DNA of 64,000 nucleotides from NCBI RefSeq assembly GCF_025370755.1, contig NZ_JAMXFC010000036.1, forward strand, positions 3,132-67,131, given 5' to 3'. Source of the stretch: Laspinema sp. D2d (GTDB lineage Bacteria > Cyanobacteriota > Cyanobacteriia > Cyanobacteriales > Laspinemataceae). The translations under genes and the position numbers were made by a program. The notes under the pieces were generated by a model. It made no database searches. It had not been told where the DNA came from and saw only the letters and a program-made list of their open reading frames with translations. Position 1 is the first letter of the stretch. Each line of letters begins with the position of its first letter. Positions 8,663 to 16,487 of this stretch are shown piece after piece.

Positions 8663-8932
8663 CTAACCTTGATATAAATCAAAGTTTTTTGACAAATCCC
8701 TCGGGACTTTTTCCCATTCAGAATCCGGAATTTTAGCCCCAATTTATACGGCAATTTCCCAAATCGGCTTTGCCCTCTCATCATAGTTGAGGGTTTGTTG
8801 AGGATTGCTTTCTTCCTGATTTTCAGCAGTCCCTCGCACTTGCTCAAAAATTTTATCCAGCAACCATAACTTATCTTCTAATGATAAGTTGTGAATAGAC
8901 TGTTCAAGTTCCAATAATTGATGAGAAATCAT
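8663..8932 (-). pseudogene. VapB-type antitoxin with premature in-frame stop
   Basis: The ATG at 8932 encodes MISHQLLELEQSIHNLSLED, a pattern common in cyanobacterial antitoxins paired with PIN toxins. The frame hits TAA (8746-8744) after 62 residues ending IWEIAV. Translation straight through that codon continues in frame as IGAKIPDSEWEKVPRDL to a final TAG at 8665-8663, giving ~89 residues and leaving the usual 4-base gap to the toxin start. A single-base change (for example CAA or GAA to TAA) explains this. The lost tail would be the toxin-binding part, which is tolerable only because the toxin itself is frameshifted. Confidence 0.75.
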
Positions 8933-9016
8933 CGTTTATCCTCCCGACTTTATCTGACAGCTTTTACCGATAACAATAGACCTCTTGCAAAATTCTTTAA
9001 AGCCCCCCTTAAAAAG

Positions 9017-10378
9017 GTAGGGCTGTTTCATTCTAGCAAAACATAGAGGGAGTAACGACCGTAAAATCAATAGCTAGAACGAGAAGGAGGCCCAGAAGGA
9101 TAGAAAATTTCACAAAGCAACCCTAGCTAAAAACGAGGTCTTCGCTATAGCTTTAGAGGAAAGAGGCGGTAGAATCGATAATAGGTCCGTAAGTATTACA
9201 CAAGAACTAACAATCGCTCATGGCGATGAGCCAGCCAGCGTTGACCCTCAGTAATTGAGTCAAAACCTAAAAATCGGAAAAGATTCATCCCTATAGTTCT
9301 GAGGACCGAGAAGTTGGTAGCGGCTTGATTCTGATGAATCGGTGATAAATCTTCCTGTAAAACTACATCTTTTGGCCAATGTAACTGGTTCTCAATGCAC
9401 CAATGACCTTGAATTTTTTCGGTAAAAACTTGGGCATTTTCTGGCCGACTACACAAGTAATAAGCCAGATTGTAATAAGGTTCATCATGAGATCGGGTCC
9501 CCTTTCGTTCTACCTGAACAAATACTAGAGGGTCTGGCCAGTTCGATTTGATGAATTTATTCACCGGAAATACAGACAGAGTTCGGGTAATATCACGACC
9601 ATGACTTTGTTCTCTAGTCTGATTTGTACTTAGCGGCTTTGACCGACCTGCTATATTCTCAAGTTCCTGATATAGTTTAGGCTGATTTTTCTTGACTGAG
9701 ACCAGGTAGTCATGCCCTTTATCTCGAATTATTTTCAGGGTTTCTTTTTGGCAATGGAGAGCGTCCAGGGTTAAAACTTGTCCATCAAAGGGCAGGTTTT
9801 TGACGATTTCTCTAGCGCAATGAATTTCAGATTCTTTTTTGCTTTCCAGTTTATTTAGGGAAAATACCAATTTTTGCTCTTGACAAAAAGCGGAGACAAT
9901 AGACACAAAATTTTGCTGATTATTTTGCTATTCTTGAACAGTAGAGCGGAGACTTTTCCCATCAATTGCCACCCAATTTTCCAGAATATTTTCTGGGGGA
10001 AGTTGAGCAGCCCATTGATTAAAAATGGCTATTAAATAAGCATTGTTAATTCCTTCCATTACTCTTCTGATTGTGGAGTAAGATGGCACTCTTTTTTGGG
10101 CTAAAGAGTAATATTTTGTCAGACTTGACCGATTAAATTTAGCAAAATCCCCCAAAGCGCGATAGCCCCTATGGCCGTTCATAAGTCCCAAGATAATGAT
10201 GAGTAGGATGAACCAGAGTGGATGTCTTGTGCCTTGGGGCCGTCGAAAGTCCTTGACTTGTTTTAGTAAATCGATTAAAATAGACATGATTTAAAAAAAT
10301 AGGGCGTTCTCTTTCATTTTACATCATAGAGAACGCCTTTCCTTTTCTCGATTGCCCTTTAAAATGAAACAGCCCTAC
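9017..10378 (-). mobile_element. ISAs1-family insertion sequence
   Basis: A 1362-bp element bounded by 16-base perfect terminal inverted repeats GTAGGGCTGTTTCATT (9017-9032 and, inverted, 10363-10378). It is flanked by near-identical 10-base direct repeats, CCTTAAAAAG (9007-9016) and CCTTAATAAG (10379-10388), which fit the 8-10 bp target duplication known for ISAs1 elements. It carries one transposase gene on the minus strand. The one mismatch in the duplication suggests the insertion is not brand new. Confidence 0.88.
9196..10287 (-). pseudogene. ISAs1-family transposase interrupted by an in-frame TAG
   Basis: The N-terminal part (10287-9931) begins MSILIDLLKQVKDFRRPQGT and contains the family features PLWFILLIIILGLMNG and the first catalytic region VAIDGKSLR. 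The frame meets TAG at 9930-9928. Read through, it continues as QNNQQNFVSIVSAFCQEQKL into the rest: LTLDALHCQKETL (second Asp) and a late HWCIENQLHWPKDVVL (catalytic Glu region). Total ~363 codons is full length for ISAs1 transposases (DDE). No other break is visible. The element is therefore probably immobile unless the codon is suppressed or complemented in trans. Confidence 0.88.
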
Positions 10379-10561
10379 CCTTAATAAGGGGGGTTGGGGG
10401 GATCAATCCTTTTTTTTGCAAGAGGTCTAATATTCCTGGCAATCTTGGAGAGTGAGCCAGATAACACTTCAGGAAACCCTTACTAAGCTACCTGGCTGGG
10501 GTTGATTTTTGGAGACGGTTACCCGGATCGCAGGAACAGGACTGGACTCTTCAAAATACCC

Positions 10562-10583
10562 TTGAGCAATTCCCATTGCTCAA
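10562..10583 (-). terminator. Hairpin downstream of the DGR template repeat
   Basis: A perfect 8-base stem (TTGAGCAA / TTGCTCAA) with a 6-base loop lies 18 bases beyond the 3' end of the template repeat, in the direction of avd-RT transcription. It is followed only by a short ATTTTG. It could terminate the template-RNA transcript or form a structured end of it. No equivalent hairpin is visible after the variable repeat. Confidence 0.4.
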
Positions 10584-10601
10584 CTCTGACTCAGAAGAGT
10601 G

Positions 10602-10719
10602 CTGCGCCAACGAGACAGACCCGAAACCCCAAGTTGTTGTTGAGGTTGTCGCGCGTGTTGTCGTTGCGGTTGGCGGAACGGCAGTTAATCGGGTTGTTGT
10701 CCCAAGAACCGCCCCGCAG
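10602..10719 (-). repeat. DGR template repeat (TR)
   Basis: This non-coding 118-base segment matches the 3' end of the target gene (12232-12349) without gaps. Read on the minus strand it is dominated by AAC triplets where the target has other codons. The 11 differences from the variable repeat all fall at template adenines, at eight AAC triplets, with no other substitution. It starts 33 bases after the reverse transcriptase stop, so the RT transcript can supply the template RNA. The template strand is minus, the same as avd, RT and target. Confidence 0.95.
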
Positions 10720-10751
10720 TCGGGTTGCCTGTCCCTTCTTCAATGCCTTGA

Positions 10752-11798
10752 CTACGCAAGGGAACTGAATAGCTGTTGTTGTAGCTGCCAAGTATCACCA
10801 TGATTTAGATGAGCTTGCCAGCTTTGCAAGGATTGAGTCACTTGCTCCTGAGTTATTTTACCCTGAGCTAAATCATTTTGCAATTGTTTGAGTCTACGTC
10901 TGCCTCGCCGCAGATTGGCGGTCCGAACGCGAATGTGAGTCTGAAACACGCGAAATCCCACAAAATTTCCGCCGTGGCGGGTGCTGAATAGTTGGCTTTT
11001 AATGGGATGAATTTTTAAACGGAGTTCGGCTAAATGATTCTCAATGGCGAGTCTGGCTGCGGTGAGAATTTCTGGATGATCTGCGAAAAGGGCAAAGTCA
11101 TCTACATACCGTAAATATTTTTTAATTTTAAGATTTTCTTTGATAAAATGGTCGAGGCTATTCAGATAAATATTGGCGAAAAATTGACTGGTTAAGTTGC
11201 CAATGGGGAGACCGCGTTTACGTTCCAGGGGTGTTAACAGGTCATCTTCCGGGAAGTGATGAATCGCGGGGAATTGAGGGTTGCTGTTGTCGATAATGGT
11301 GTTGATCAGCCAGAGAGTATCTGGACATTTGATTTTACGGCAGATGATGGATTTTAAAATTTCGTGGTCAATGCTGGGAAAATATTTTTCAATATCACAC
11401 TGGAGAACGTAGGGAGAGGAGCGTAAAAAATGGGTGAATCTTTTGAGGGCGCGATGGGTTCCGTATCCCACCCGATTGGCGTAAGAATCGGTGATGAAGG
11501 TTCGCTCAAAGATGGGGTTAATAATCGCACAGAGGGCATGATGAACCACCCGATCGCGGTAGGGAGCAGCCGAAATCATCCGGGTTTTGGGTTCTTTGAT
11601 GTAGAAGGTCCGGTATTCACCAGGTTGATAGGTTTGGTCGATTAAAGATTGTTGAATTTGGAGTAATTCTGATTCGAGGTTATAGTTAAACTCCAGCACA
11701 TTATCGCGAAATCGCTTGCCTTTTTGGGCTTTGCGGGCAGCCAGCAGAAGATTTTCAAAGCTAATGATTTGGGGATAAAGATGCCCGTGGCGTTTCAT
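10752..11798 (-). CDS. DGR reverse transcriptase
   Basis: A 348-residue stand-alone reverse transcriptase. It has motif A as [12 protein letters not shown] (catalytic Asp135), the DGR-type motif LPIGNLTSQ at 197-205 (where retrons and group II introns usually differ) and the catalytic box YVDD at 231-234. In DGRs this enzyme copies the template RNA, misincorporating opposite adenine, and the cDNA replaces the variable repeat. Its start overlaps the end of avd by 38 bases and the template repeat follows it by 33 bases, which is the canonical cassette order. All catalytic motifs look intact. Confidence 0.95.
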   Translation of the reverse strand: MKRHGHLYPQIISFENLLLAARKAQKGKRFRDNVLEFNYNLESELLQIQQSLIDQTYQPGEYRTFYIKEPKTRMISAAPYRDRVVHHALCAIINPIFERTFITDSYANRVGYGTHRALKRFTHFLRSSPYVLQCDIEKYFPSIDHEILKSIICRKIKCPDTLWLINTIIDNSNPQFPAIHHFPEDDLLTPLERKRGLPIGNLTSQFFANIYLNSLDHFIKENLKIKKYLRYVDDFALFADHPEILTAARLAIENHLAELRLKIHPIKSQLFSTRHGGNFVGFRVFQTHIRVRTANLRRGRRRLKQLQNDLAQGKITQEQVTQSLQSWQAHLNHGDTWQLQQQLFSSLA

Positions 11799-12129
11799 TT
11801 TTTTGTTGTTTAATCCAGCCCCCCAGGTTATTGCCGATATCTTGAAGGAGTTGGCTGATATATTGGTAACGGTCTACGGAAATGAGCTGAAAATCCAGCA
11901 GTAGGCGGGTTTGGTAGCGTAAAATATCGAGTTGAGTGTTAATTTCCTCTAAAATGTTCAACTTTTCGTGAGCATATCTTGCCCGAATAAGCATTTCTAG
12001 GATATCATAGAGATTAGAGATAACCCTATCGCCTAGAGTAAATTTATGTGTTTTGGGCAATCGGTTCAAAATGGGGACATACCACTGAATCAAGTCGTAG
12101 GTTTTCTGGATAATCGGTAGTTCTTTCAT
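11761..12129 (-). CDS. avd: DGR accessory variability determinant (Avd-like)
   Basis: A 122-residue helical protein starting [20 protein letters not shown] and ending in a basic tail. The motif pattern ([35 protein letters not shown]-like segment, LRLLLDF-like helix) matches Avd / 23S-rRNA-intervening-protein four-helix bundles. Avd forms a basic pentamer that binds RT and template RNA and is needed for retrohoming. A longer frame extends upstream through the variable repeat, but that part is a shadow; the ATG at 12129 is the natural start. The gene overlaps RT by 38 bases and follows the target gene by 91 bases. Confidence 0.88.
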   Translation of the reverse strand: MKELPIIQKTYDLIQWYVPILNRLPKTHKFTLGDRVISNLYDILEMLIRARYAHEKLNILEEINTQLDILRYQTRLLLDFQLISVDRYQYISQLLQDIGNNLGGWIKQQKNETPRASLSPNH

Positions 12130-12220
12130 CAAAAAAAATAAAAAAAAGCTCCCTGCGGTCGCTTTTAAGAGGGTAAAGGGGAAACAAGAGCAGAGTGCAA
12201 GAGTGCTAAAGTATAAAGGG

Positions 12221-13975
12221 CTACAAGAGTCCTGCGCCAACGAGACAGACCCGAAACCCCAAGACGTTGAAGAGGTCGTCGCGCGTGCCGTCGTCGCGGT
12301 CGGCGGAACGGCAGTTAATCGGGTCGTCGTCCCAAGAACCGCCCCGCAGCACGTAGGTTTTATCACTTTCCTTTAACAAAACCTTCAAATTTGCCGAAGG
12401 ATTTTGATAACGATTCTCATTCTCTTTTATGGTCTCATCCCATACGCTACCATCCCTAGGCGCACCCTGATAATTGTCATGGAAGGGGTCAAAACACCAT
12501 TCCCAAACATTACCATGTAAATCATACAACCCAAAGCCATTGGGCGGAAAGCTCGCCACTGGGATAGTTTCTTCTCGATACTCCCCCTTGGCTTCCTCCG
12601 CAACGGTGTAGTTGCCATCATAATTTGCCAGGTCGGTCGTGATTGCTTCCCCAAAGGCAAAGGGAGTCATCGTCCCGCCACGGCAAGCATATTCCCATTC
12701 TGCTTCGCTAGGGAGGCGATATTCCTGGCCTGTCAGCTTGCTCAGTCGGGCGCACCACTCTACTGCATCATACCAAGATACCCATTCAACAGGACGATTC
12801 CCACCTTTGAAACCAGAGGGGTCCGGGTCAAGGTCTCGGCCAATAGTTCCCACTTGTGTCACTACAGTGCGCCATTGGTCTTGGGTAACGGGGGTTTTGC
12901 CCAGGAAAAAAGGGGAAACCTGCACGGAATGCTGAGGACTTTCCCGCCTAAACCATTCCCCATCATACTTTTTACACAGGCGCTCAATTTCCGCCTCCTC
13001 TGTCCCCATCAAAAATGTTCCGCCAGGGATTTGCACCATGTCCAACCGCACCCCCTGACCCAAATCCTGGGGATAAAACCGCGCCTGACCCGGTATTTTC
13101 TCAATAATTTTCCCCTGACGGTTGACCCGCACGGTTTCAAAACTAAAGGAGGATAAACTCCCACGAGCATTAGGCAACAGTGCCAACCAATCCGCCACGG
13201 TTTGGGGGCGGTCTTGGGGCTTCACCGCCATCCCCTGCTTAATCGCATTTTGTAGGTCTGGGGACCAATGGCTGGGAATCTCCAGGTCATCGCGCAACAC
13301 CCGCATCCAGGAAATCGGGGGTAAAATACCCGTCAGCAAATAGTAGAGGGTCGCCGCCAAGGCATACACATCGGTAAATTCCCCCCGGTGTTCCCGTTTG
13401 TCGTACTGCTCAATCGGCGCATAACCGTGCGTAAGGGCAAAAGTGTGGGTTTGGGTCAAATCGGGGATAAACTCCCGCGCAATGCCAAAGTCAATCAGCA
13501 CCGCCTCATCTGCGGGCAACCGGACCATCATGTTATCAGGCTTAATATCTCGATGGAGCAAACCCTTATCGTGTATGATGTTCAACGCTTCTCCCACCTG
13601 CCGGATATAGCGCAACGCCACCGCCTCAGACAAGGCCCCCCGGTGCACCACTAGGTCTTTTAAATCCTGCCCCTGAATATATTCCATCACCATACAGGGC
13701 TGCTTTTCATGGTAGAAGTGATTGACCACCTTGACAATATGGCGATGGCTACAAATGGCGATTTTAGCCGTTTCCCGGTCAAAGTCCCGCAGAAACTTAT
13801 CCCGATAGGGGATGTACTCCGCCTCGGTCATCACCTTATCGTTAAGGGTTTTCAGCACCCACTCTTTACCCTGAGGGTCTTTGACCAAGTAGGTGATGCC
13901 AAAACCGCCCTTTTTGATTTCCTTTTCGATGGTGTAGCGGTTTCCAAAAATTTTCGTACCCGTTTGCCAAACCAT
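12221..13975 (-). CDS. DGR target: Ser/Thr kinase fused to FGE-sulfatase/C-type-lectin-fold variable domain
   Basis: A 584-residue fusion. Residues ~12-270 are an active-looking Hanks kinase: glycine loop KKGGFGITY, Lys42 in VLKTL, HRDIKPDNMM (Asp142) and DFG (Asp161). Residues ~308-584 are a formylglycine-generating-enzyme/sulfatase-modifying (FGE) fold, starting MVQIPGGTFLMGTE, with RLPSEAEWEYACRGG and LHGNVWEWCFD. This fold serves as the C-type-lectin-like scaffold in many DGR targets. The C-terminal ~40 residues are the variable repeat. Eight codons (550, 551, 559, 561, 563, 567, 569, 571) differ from the template and two template AACs (554, 570) are unchanged. No signal peptide or membrane helix is seen, so it is probably cytoplasmic. 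It likely senses a variable ligand and signals by phosphorylation (inference). Confidence 0.95.
   Translation of the reverse strand: MVWQTGTKIFGNRYTIEKEIKKGGFGITYLVKDPQGKEWVLKTLNDKVMTEAEYIPYRDKFLRDFDRETAKIAICSHRHIVKVVNHFYHEKQPCMVMEYIQGQDLKDLVVHRGALSEAVALRYIRQVGEALNIIHDKGLLHRDIKPDNMMVRLPADEAVLIDFGIAREFIPDLTQTHTFALTHGYAPIEQYDKREHRGEFTDVYALAATLYYLLTGILPPISWMRVLRDDLEIPSHWSPDLQNAIKQGMAVKPQDRPQTVADWLALLPNARGSLSSFSFETVRVNRQGKIIEKIPGQARFYPQDLGQGVRLDMVQIPGGTFLMGTEEAEIERLCKKYDGEWFRRESPQHSVQVSPFFLGKTPVTQDQWRTVVTQVGTIGRDLDPDPSGFKGGNRPVEWVSWYDAVEWCARLSKLTGQEYRLPSEAEWEYACRGGTMTPFAFGEAITTDLANYDGNYTVAEEAKGEYREETIPVASFPPNGFGLYDLHGNVWEWCFDPFHDNYQGAPRDGSVWDETIKENENRYQNPSANLKVLLKESDKTYVLRGGSWDDDPINCRSADRDDGTRDDLFNVLGFRVCLVGAGLL
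12232..12349 (-). repeat. DGR variable repeat (VR)
   Basis: The gapless 118-base counterpart of the template at 10602-10719, covering codons ~543-582 of the target. Differences on the coding strand are A to G (seven single changes plus parts of double changes) and A to T. They yield AAC to GAC five times, and AAC to GGC, TTC and GTC once each. The last ~30 bases before the end are identical to the template and should contain the initiation-of-mutagenic-homing sequence. The target stop codon lies 9 bases beyond. Confidence 0.95.
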
Positions 13976-14113
13976 TATGAGAGGAGGAGAGACTACCTCC
14001 CTAGTTTACAGCAACTCCCCTCGGGGAAACCCCTTTTCCAAGGCTGTTTGATGCTAAGGGGGGAGCTAGAACAGGAAAGACGGTCAAAATGTGGGATGTA
14101 GGCGAATATTGTC

Positions 14114-14722
14114 CTAGAAAATTTGCTCCAAACGACGAAAATCTCGTTCGACTTCCATCCAGAGCGATCGATTGTGGGGGTCGATGCGGAGGGCTTTTTT
14201 TAAGTAAATTCTGGCTTTATCTAGGTCTCCGGCGGCGATCGCATGGCGTCCCCAGCGTTGATAGGCGATCGCGTGCCATTGTCTCACTTCCGGGTCCTGG
14301 GGTAGTCGTTGTGCGAGTGCATCGACTAAGGCTACGGCGCGGGGGAAGCGTTGTGCTTTTAAAAACTCCTGTAATTGTAAATACCCCCGCTGTTTGAGGA
14401 GTTGTTCCAGGTCCGTTAACCGGGGATTGTTCCGAAACTCGGGTTCTTTCCGAGTGACTCGGGTCTTAACGGTGGTTTCTGGTGCGGTAACGGGGGTAGG
14501 TGTGGCTGTGCTGGGTTGTCTAACTTGGGCAGCAGGTTGGGCCACTTCTAGCAGGCGGTGATAGGCTTGATTAAGCTGGATAAATCTATCATGCGATCGC
14601 CCGTCCCCGGGATTAACGTCGGGATGATATTGCCGCGCCAATAGGCGGTACGACGCCTTAACCTCTTCTAGGGTCGCACCTACTTTCAAACCTAATACGC
14701 TATAGCATTCTTCGATAGTCAT
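14114..14722 (-). CDS. J-domain protein with C-terminal TPR-like region
   Basis: From the ATG at 14722 the product is 202 residues, MTIEECYSVLGLKVGATLEE; the longer upstream extension lacks family support. Residues 3-65 are a J-domain with the HPD triad (YHPDVNPGDG), which stimulates DnaK ATPase. After a Thr/Pro-rich linker, residues ~105-200 form helical pairs, ending in a TPR-like unit (GDLDKARIYLKKALRIDPHN). There is no zinc-finger or type I/II substrate domain, so it is a type III co-chaperone, perhaps recruiting Hsp70 to a specific client through the TPR. It is 148 bases downstream of clpP3 on the same strand. Confidence 0.85.
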   Translation of the reverse strand: MTIEECYSVLGLKVGATLEEVKASYRLLARQYHPDVNPGDGRSHDRFIQLNQAYHRLLEVAQPAAQVRQPSTATPTPVTAPETTVKTRVTRKEPEFRNNPRLTDLEQLLKQRGYLQLQEFLKAQRFPRAVALVDALAQRLPQDPEVRQWHAIAYQRWGRHAIAAGDLDKARIYLKKALRIDPHNRSLWMEVERDFRRLEQIF

Positions 14723-14869
14723 TCTGATTAAAAATGGCAGAGTTGGATAGAAATTCTGCCATTTTTCCACAAGTTAGGATAGTTAGGATTTTACCCAATT
14801 TTGAGCAAGGATGAGGGGACAAAGATAAAATTTTACCCTCGTCCCCCCTGGAAATTGCTACTCTGGCAG

Positions 14870-15463
14870 TTAAGGACGTTCTTCAATCACGCGATCGATG
14901 AGGCCATATTCTTTGGCTTCCTGTGCGGACATGAAGAAGTCGCGGTCCATGTCTTTTTCAATTTTTTCCAGGTTTTGATGGGTGCGATTGGCGTAGATTT
15001 GGTTAAGCTGACGCCGAATTCGCACAATTTCCCTGGCTTCGATTTCAATATCCGAAGCTTGACCCCGAACACCCCCAGAAGGTTGGTGGATCATGATTCG
15101 GGAGTGGGGAAGTGCTAACCGTTTACCCGGTGCGCCAGCGGCTAAGAGGAAGGAACCCATCGACGCCGCTAGACCCACGCAAATGGTAACCACATCAGAT
15201 TTAATGTGCTGCATGGTATCATAAATCGCCATACCAGCAGTGACGGAACCTCCGGGCGAGTTGATATACAGAATGATATCTTTGCCTGCTTCCTCAGAAT
15301 CCAGATAAAGCATGATGGCAATGATTTTATTTGCCAGTTGATCATCAACTTCGCTACCCAGAAAGATAATGCGTTCTTGATACAACCGGGTTTCTAAATC
15401 AATCCACTGAGTATAAGTATCTCCCGGCAGACGATAAGGAACTTTTGGGTAACCGATAGGCAT
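14870..15463 (-). CDS. clpP3: ATP-dependent Clp protease proteolytic subunit (ClpP3-type)
   Basis: A 197-residue ClpP with a complete catalytic triad: Ser101 in GLAASMGS, His126 in MIHQPSG and a downstream Asp (about 175, in DMDRDFF). It forms the peptidase barrel that works with Clp AAA+ unfoldases. It follows clpR by 89 bases on the same strand, the arrangement of the cyanobacterial clpR-clpP3 operon, where mixed ClpP3/ClpR rings are built and are essential. Assignment to P3 rather than P1/P2 rests on this context. Confidence 0.93.
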   Translation of the reverse strand: MPIGYPKVPYRLPGDTYTQWIDLETRLYQERIIFLGSEVDDQLANKIIAIMLYLDSEEAGKDIILYINSPGGSVTAGMAIYDTMQHIKSDVVTICVGLAASMGSFLLAAGAPGKRLALPHSRIMIHQPSGGVRGQASDIEIEAREIVRIRRQLNQIYANRTHQNLEKIEKDMDRDFFMSAQEAKEYGLIDRVIEERP

Positions 15464-15552
15464 GATGTGAGACTCCGATGTTAGATCCGATGTTAGAAAT
15501 GAGAGTTAAGTAGTGAGAGTTTAGAGTTCTCAAAATCTAAACTCTCAATGGA

Positions 15553-16206
15553 TTAGACAATGGCAGGTATAGGATGCGCTAAGTCTTTGGCTTCCAATAC
15601 GCGATCAATGAGTCCATATTCAACCGCTTCGTGCGGGTTGAGATAGAACACCCGATCCATATCTTTGATAATCTTCTCGTGAGTCTGACCCGTATTTTCG
15701 GCGAGGATATCGATCATGGTCTGGCGATTGGCTAAGACTTCCTTCGCTCGAATTTGAATATCTGAGGCTTGACCCCGAGTATAACTCTTGGGTTGATGCA
15801 GCACAATTGTGGCATTGGGTAAACTGGTGCGGCATCCTTTGGTCCCCGCCGAGAGGAGCATCGCTGACATTCCCACTGCCATTCCGATACAGATCGTGTT
15901 GACTGGCGGCTTGATGTATTTGATGGTGTCGCAGATGGCAAAGGCTTCGGTTTCAAAGGCTACGGGTTGGCCGCTTTCATTTGAGGTGCCGGTGGAGTTG
16001 ATATAGATGTTAATTGGTTTTTCTGGGTCATCATACTGCAAATACAGCAGTTCAGAGATGATGAGTTCCGTAACCTGCGGCACTAGGGGCATTCCCAGAT
16101 AGACAATCCGCTCCTTGAGCAACAAGGACGGTAAATCTGGGGGGGGTGTCCGTTGATATCCATCTCCATAGTAAGGAGATTGAACTGCCTGTATGGGTGA
16201 GTTCAT
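15553..16206 (-). CDS. clpR: ClpR, non-catalytic ClpP-like subunit
   Basis: A 217-residue ClpP homologue in which the catalytic serine is replaced: the ClpP motif GLAASMGS reads GMAVGMSA here, with Gly112 at the nucleophile position, while the histidine region VLHQPK (His137) is kept. The protein also has the ClpR-type insertion between the oxyanion region and the helix (NSTGTSNESGQPVAFETEAF). Both features match cyanobacterial/plastid ClpR, which forms mixed heptamers with ClpP3. It is the first gene of the clpR-clpP3 pair. Confidence 0.95.
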   Translation of the reverse strand: MNSPIQAVQSPYYGDGYQRTPPPDLPSLLLKERIVYLGMPLVPQVTELIISELLYLQYDDPEKPINIYINSTGTSNESGQPVAFETEAFAICDTIKYIKPPVNTICIGMAVGMSAMLLSAGTKGCRTSLPNATIVLHQPKSYTRGQASDIQIRAKEVLANRQTMIDILAENTGQTHEKIIKDMDRVFYLNPHEAVEYGLIDRVLEAKDLAHPIPAIV

Positions 16207-16487
16207 GTCAAGTTCCAGCTCGAATTCATGGCGGTTTCTCTATCAATAGTAGCGTGTTGCTGGACGGGGCGCGGGGGTAGATTCTCGATTATTGATTCGT
16301 AATTTTACGAGTGGGGAGGTTCGGAGTAGGGGCCTAGGTTTTGGGCGGGGGTTGGTTGGATGTAGCCCTTTGGATTGGGGTGGGGATTACGATCGCCTCC
16401 GCAAGTGGGGAGGTTAAATAGGCGAAAATGATGGTAGAGACGCCCCCTTTTGCGTCTCTACCATTGGGTTAACGGCTGAAGTCGTTA
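16207..16487. other. Intergenic region between obg and clpR
   Basis: The 280 bases contain the clpR upstream region and, at the obg end, a strong hairpin (16431-16464) and one copy of the CGRCTGAAGTCG motif (16471-16495), annotated separately. No gene is seen. Confidence 0.5.
16431..16464 (-). terminator. Probable terminator after obg
   Basis: A 13-base perfect stem (ATGGTAGAGACGC / GCGTCTCTACCAT) with an 8-base loop lies 24 bases past the obg stop. On the minus strand it is followed by CATTTTC, a weak T-tract. The TAGAGACGC hairpin core is also a widespread cyanobacterial dispersed repeat, so it may double as a mobile palindrome. Confidence 0.6.

Larger units (their letters stand above)
8977..10429. 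mobile_element. MITE-like repeat split by an insertion sequence
   Basis: The outer ends are a perfect 16-base inverted repeat: TAGACCTCTTGCAAAA starting at 8977 and its complement ending at 10429. Joining 8977-9016 to 10389-10429 recreates a short element of about 80 bases with a CCCCCCTTAA...TTAAGGGGGG core, the same structure as the uninterrupted copy at 59247-59327. The element has no coding capacity. The ISAs1-type element landed in its palindromic centre. Confidence 0.8.

Noticed and set aside
10591-10791. Minus-strand frame over the template repeat that would encode a protein like the target C-terminus
   Set aside because: It is the template repeat read in the target frame; the upstream part overlaps the RT end and lacks any domain. 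The resemblance is explained by TR/VR identity.
12130-12366. N-terminal extension of the Avd frame
   Set aside because: This segment runs through the variable repeat in the wrong frame and has no Avd similarity; the ATG at 12129 is preferred.
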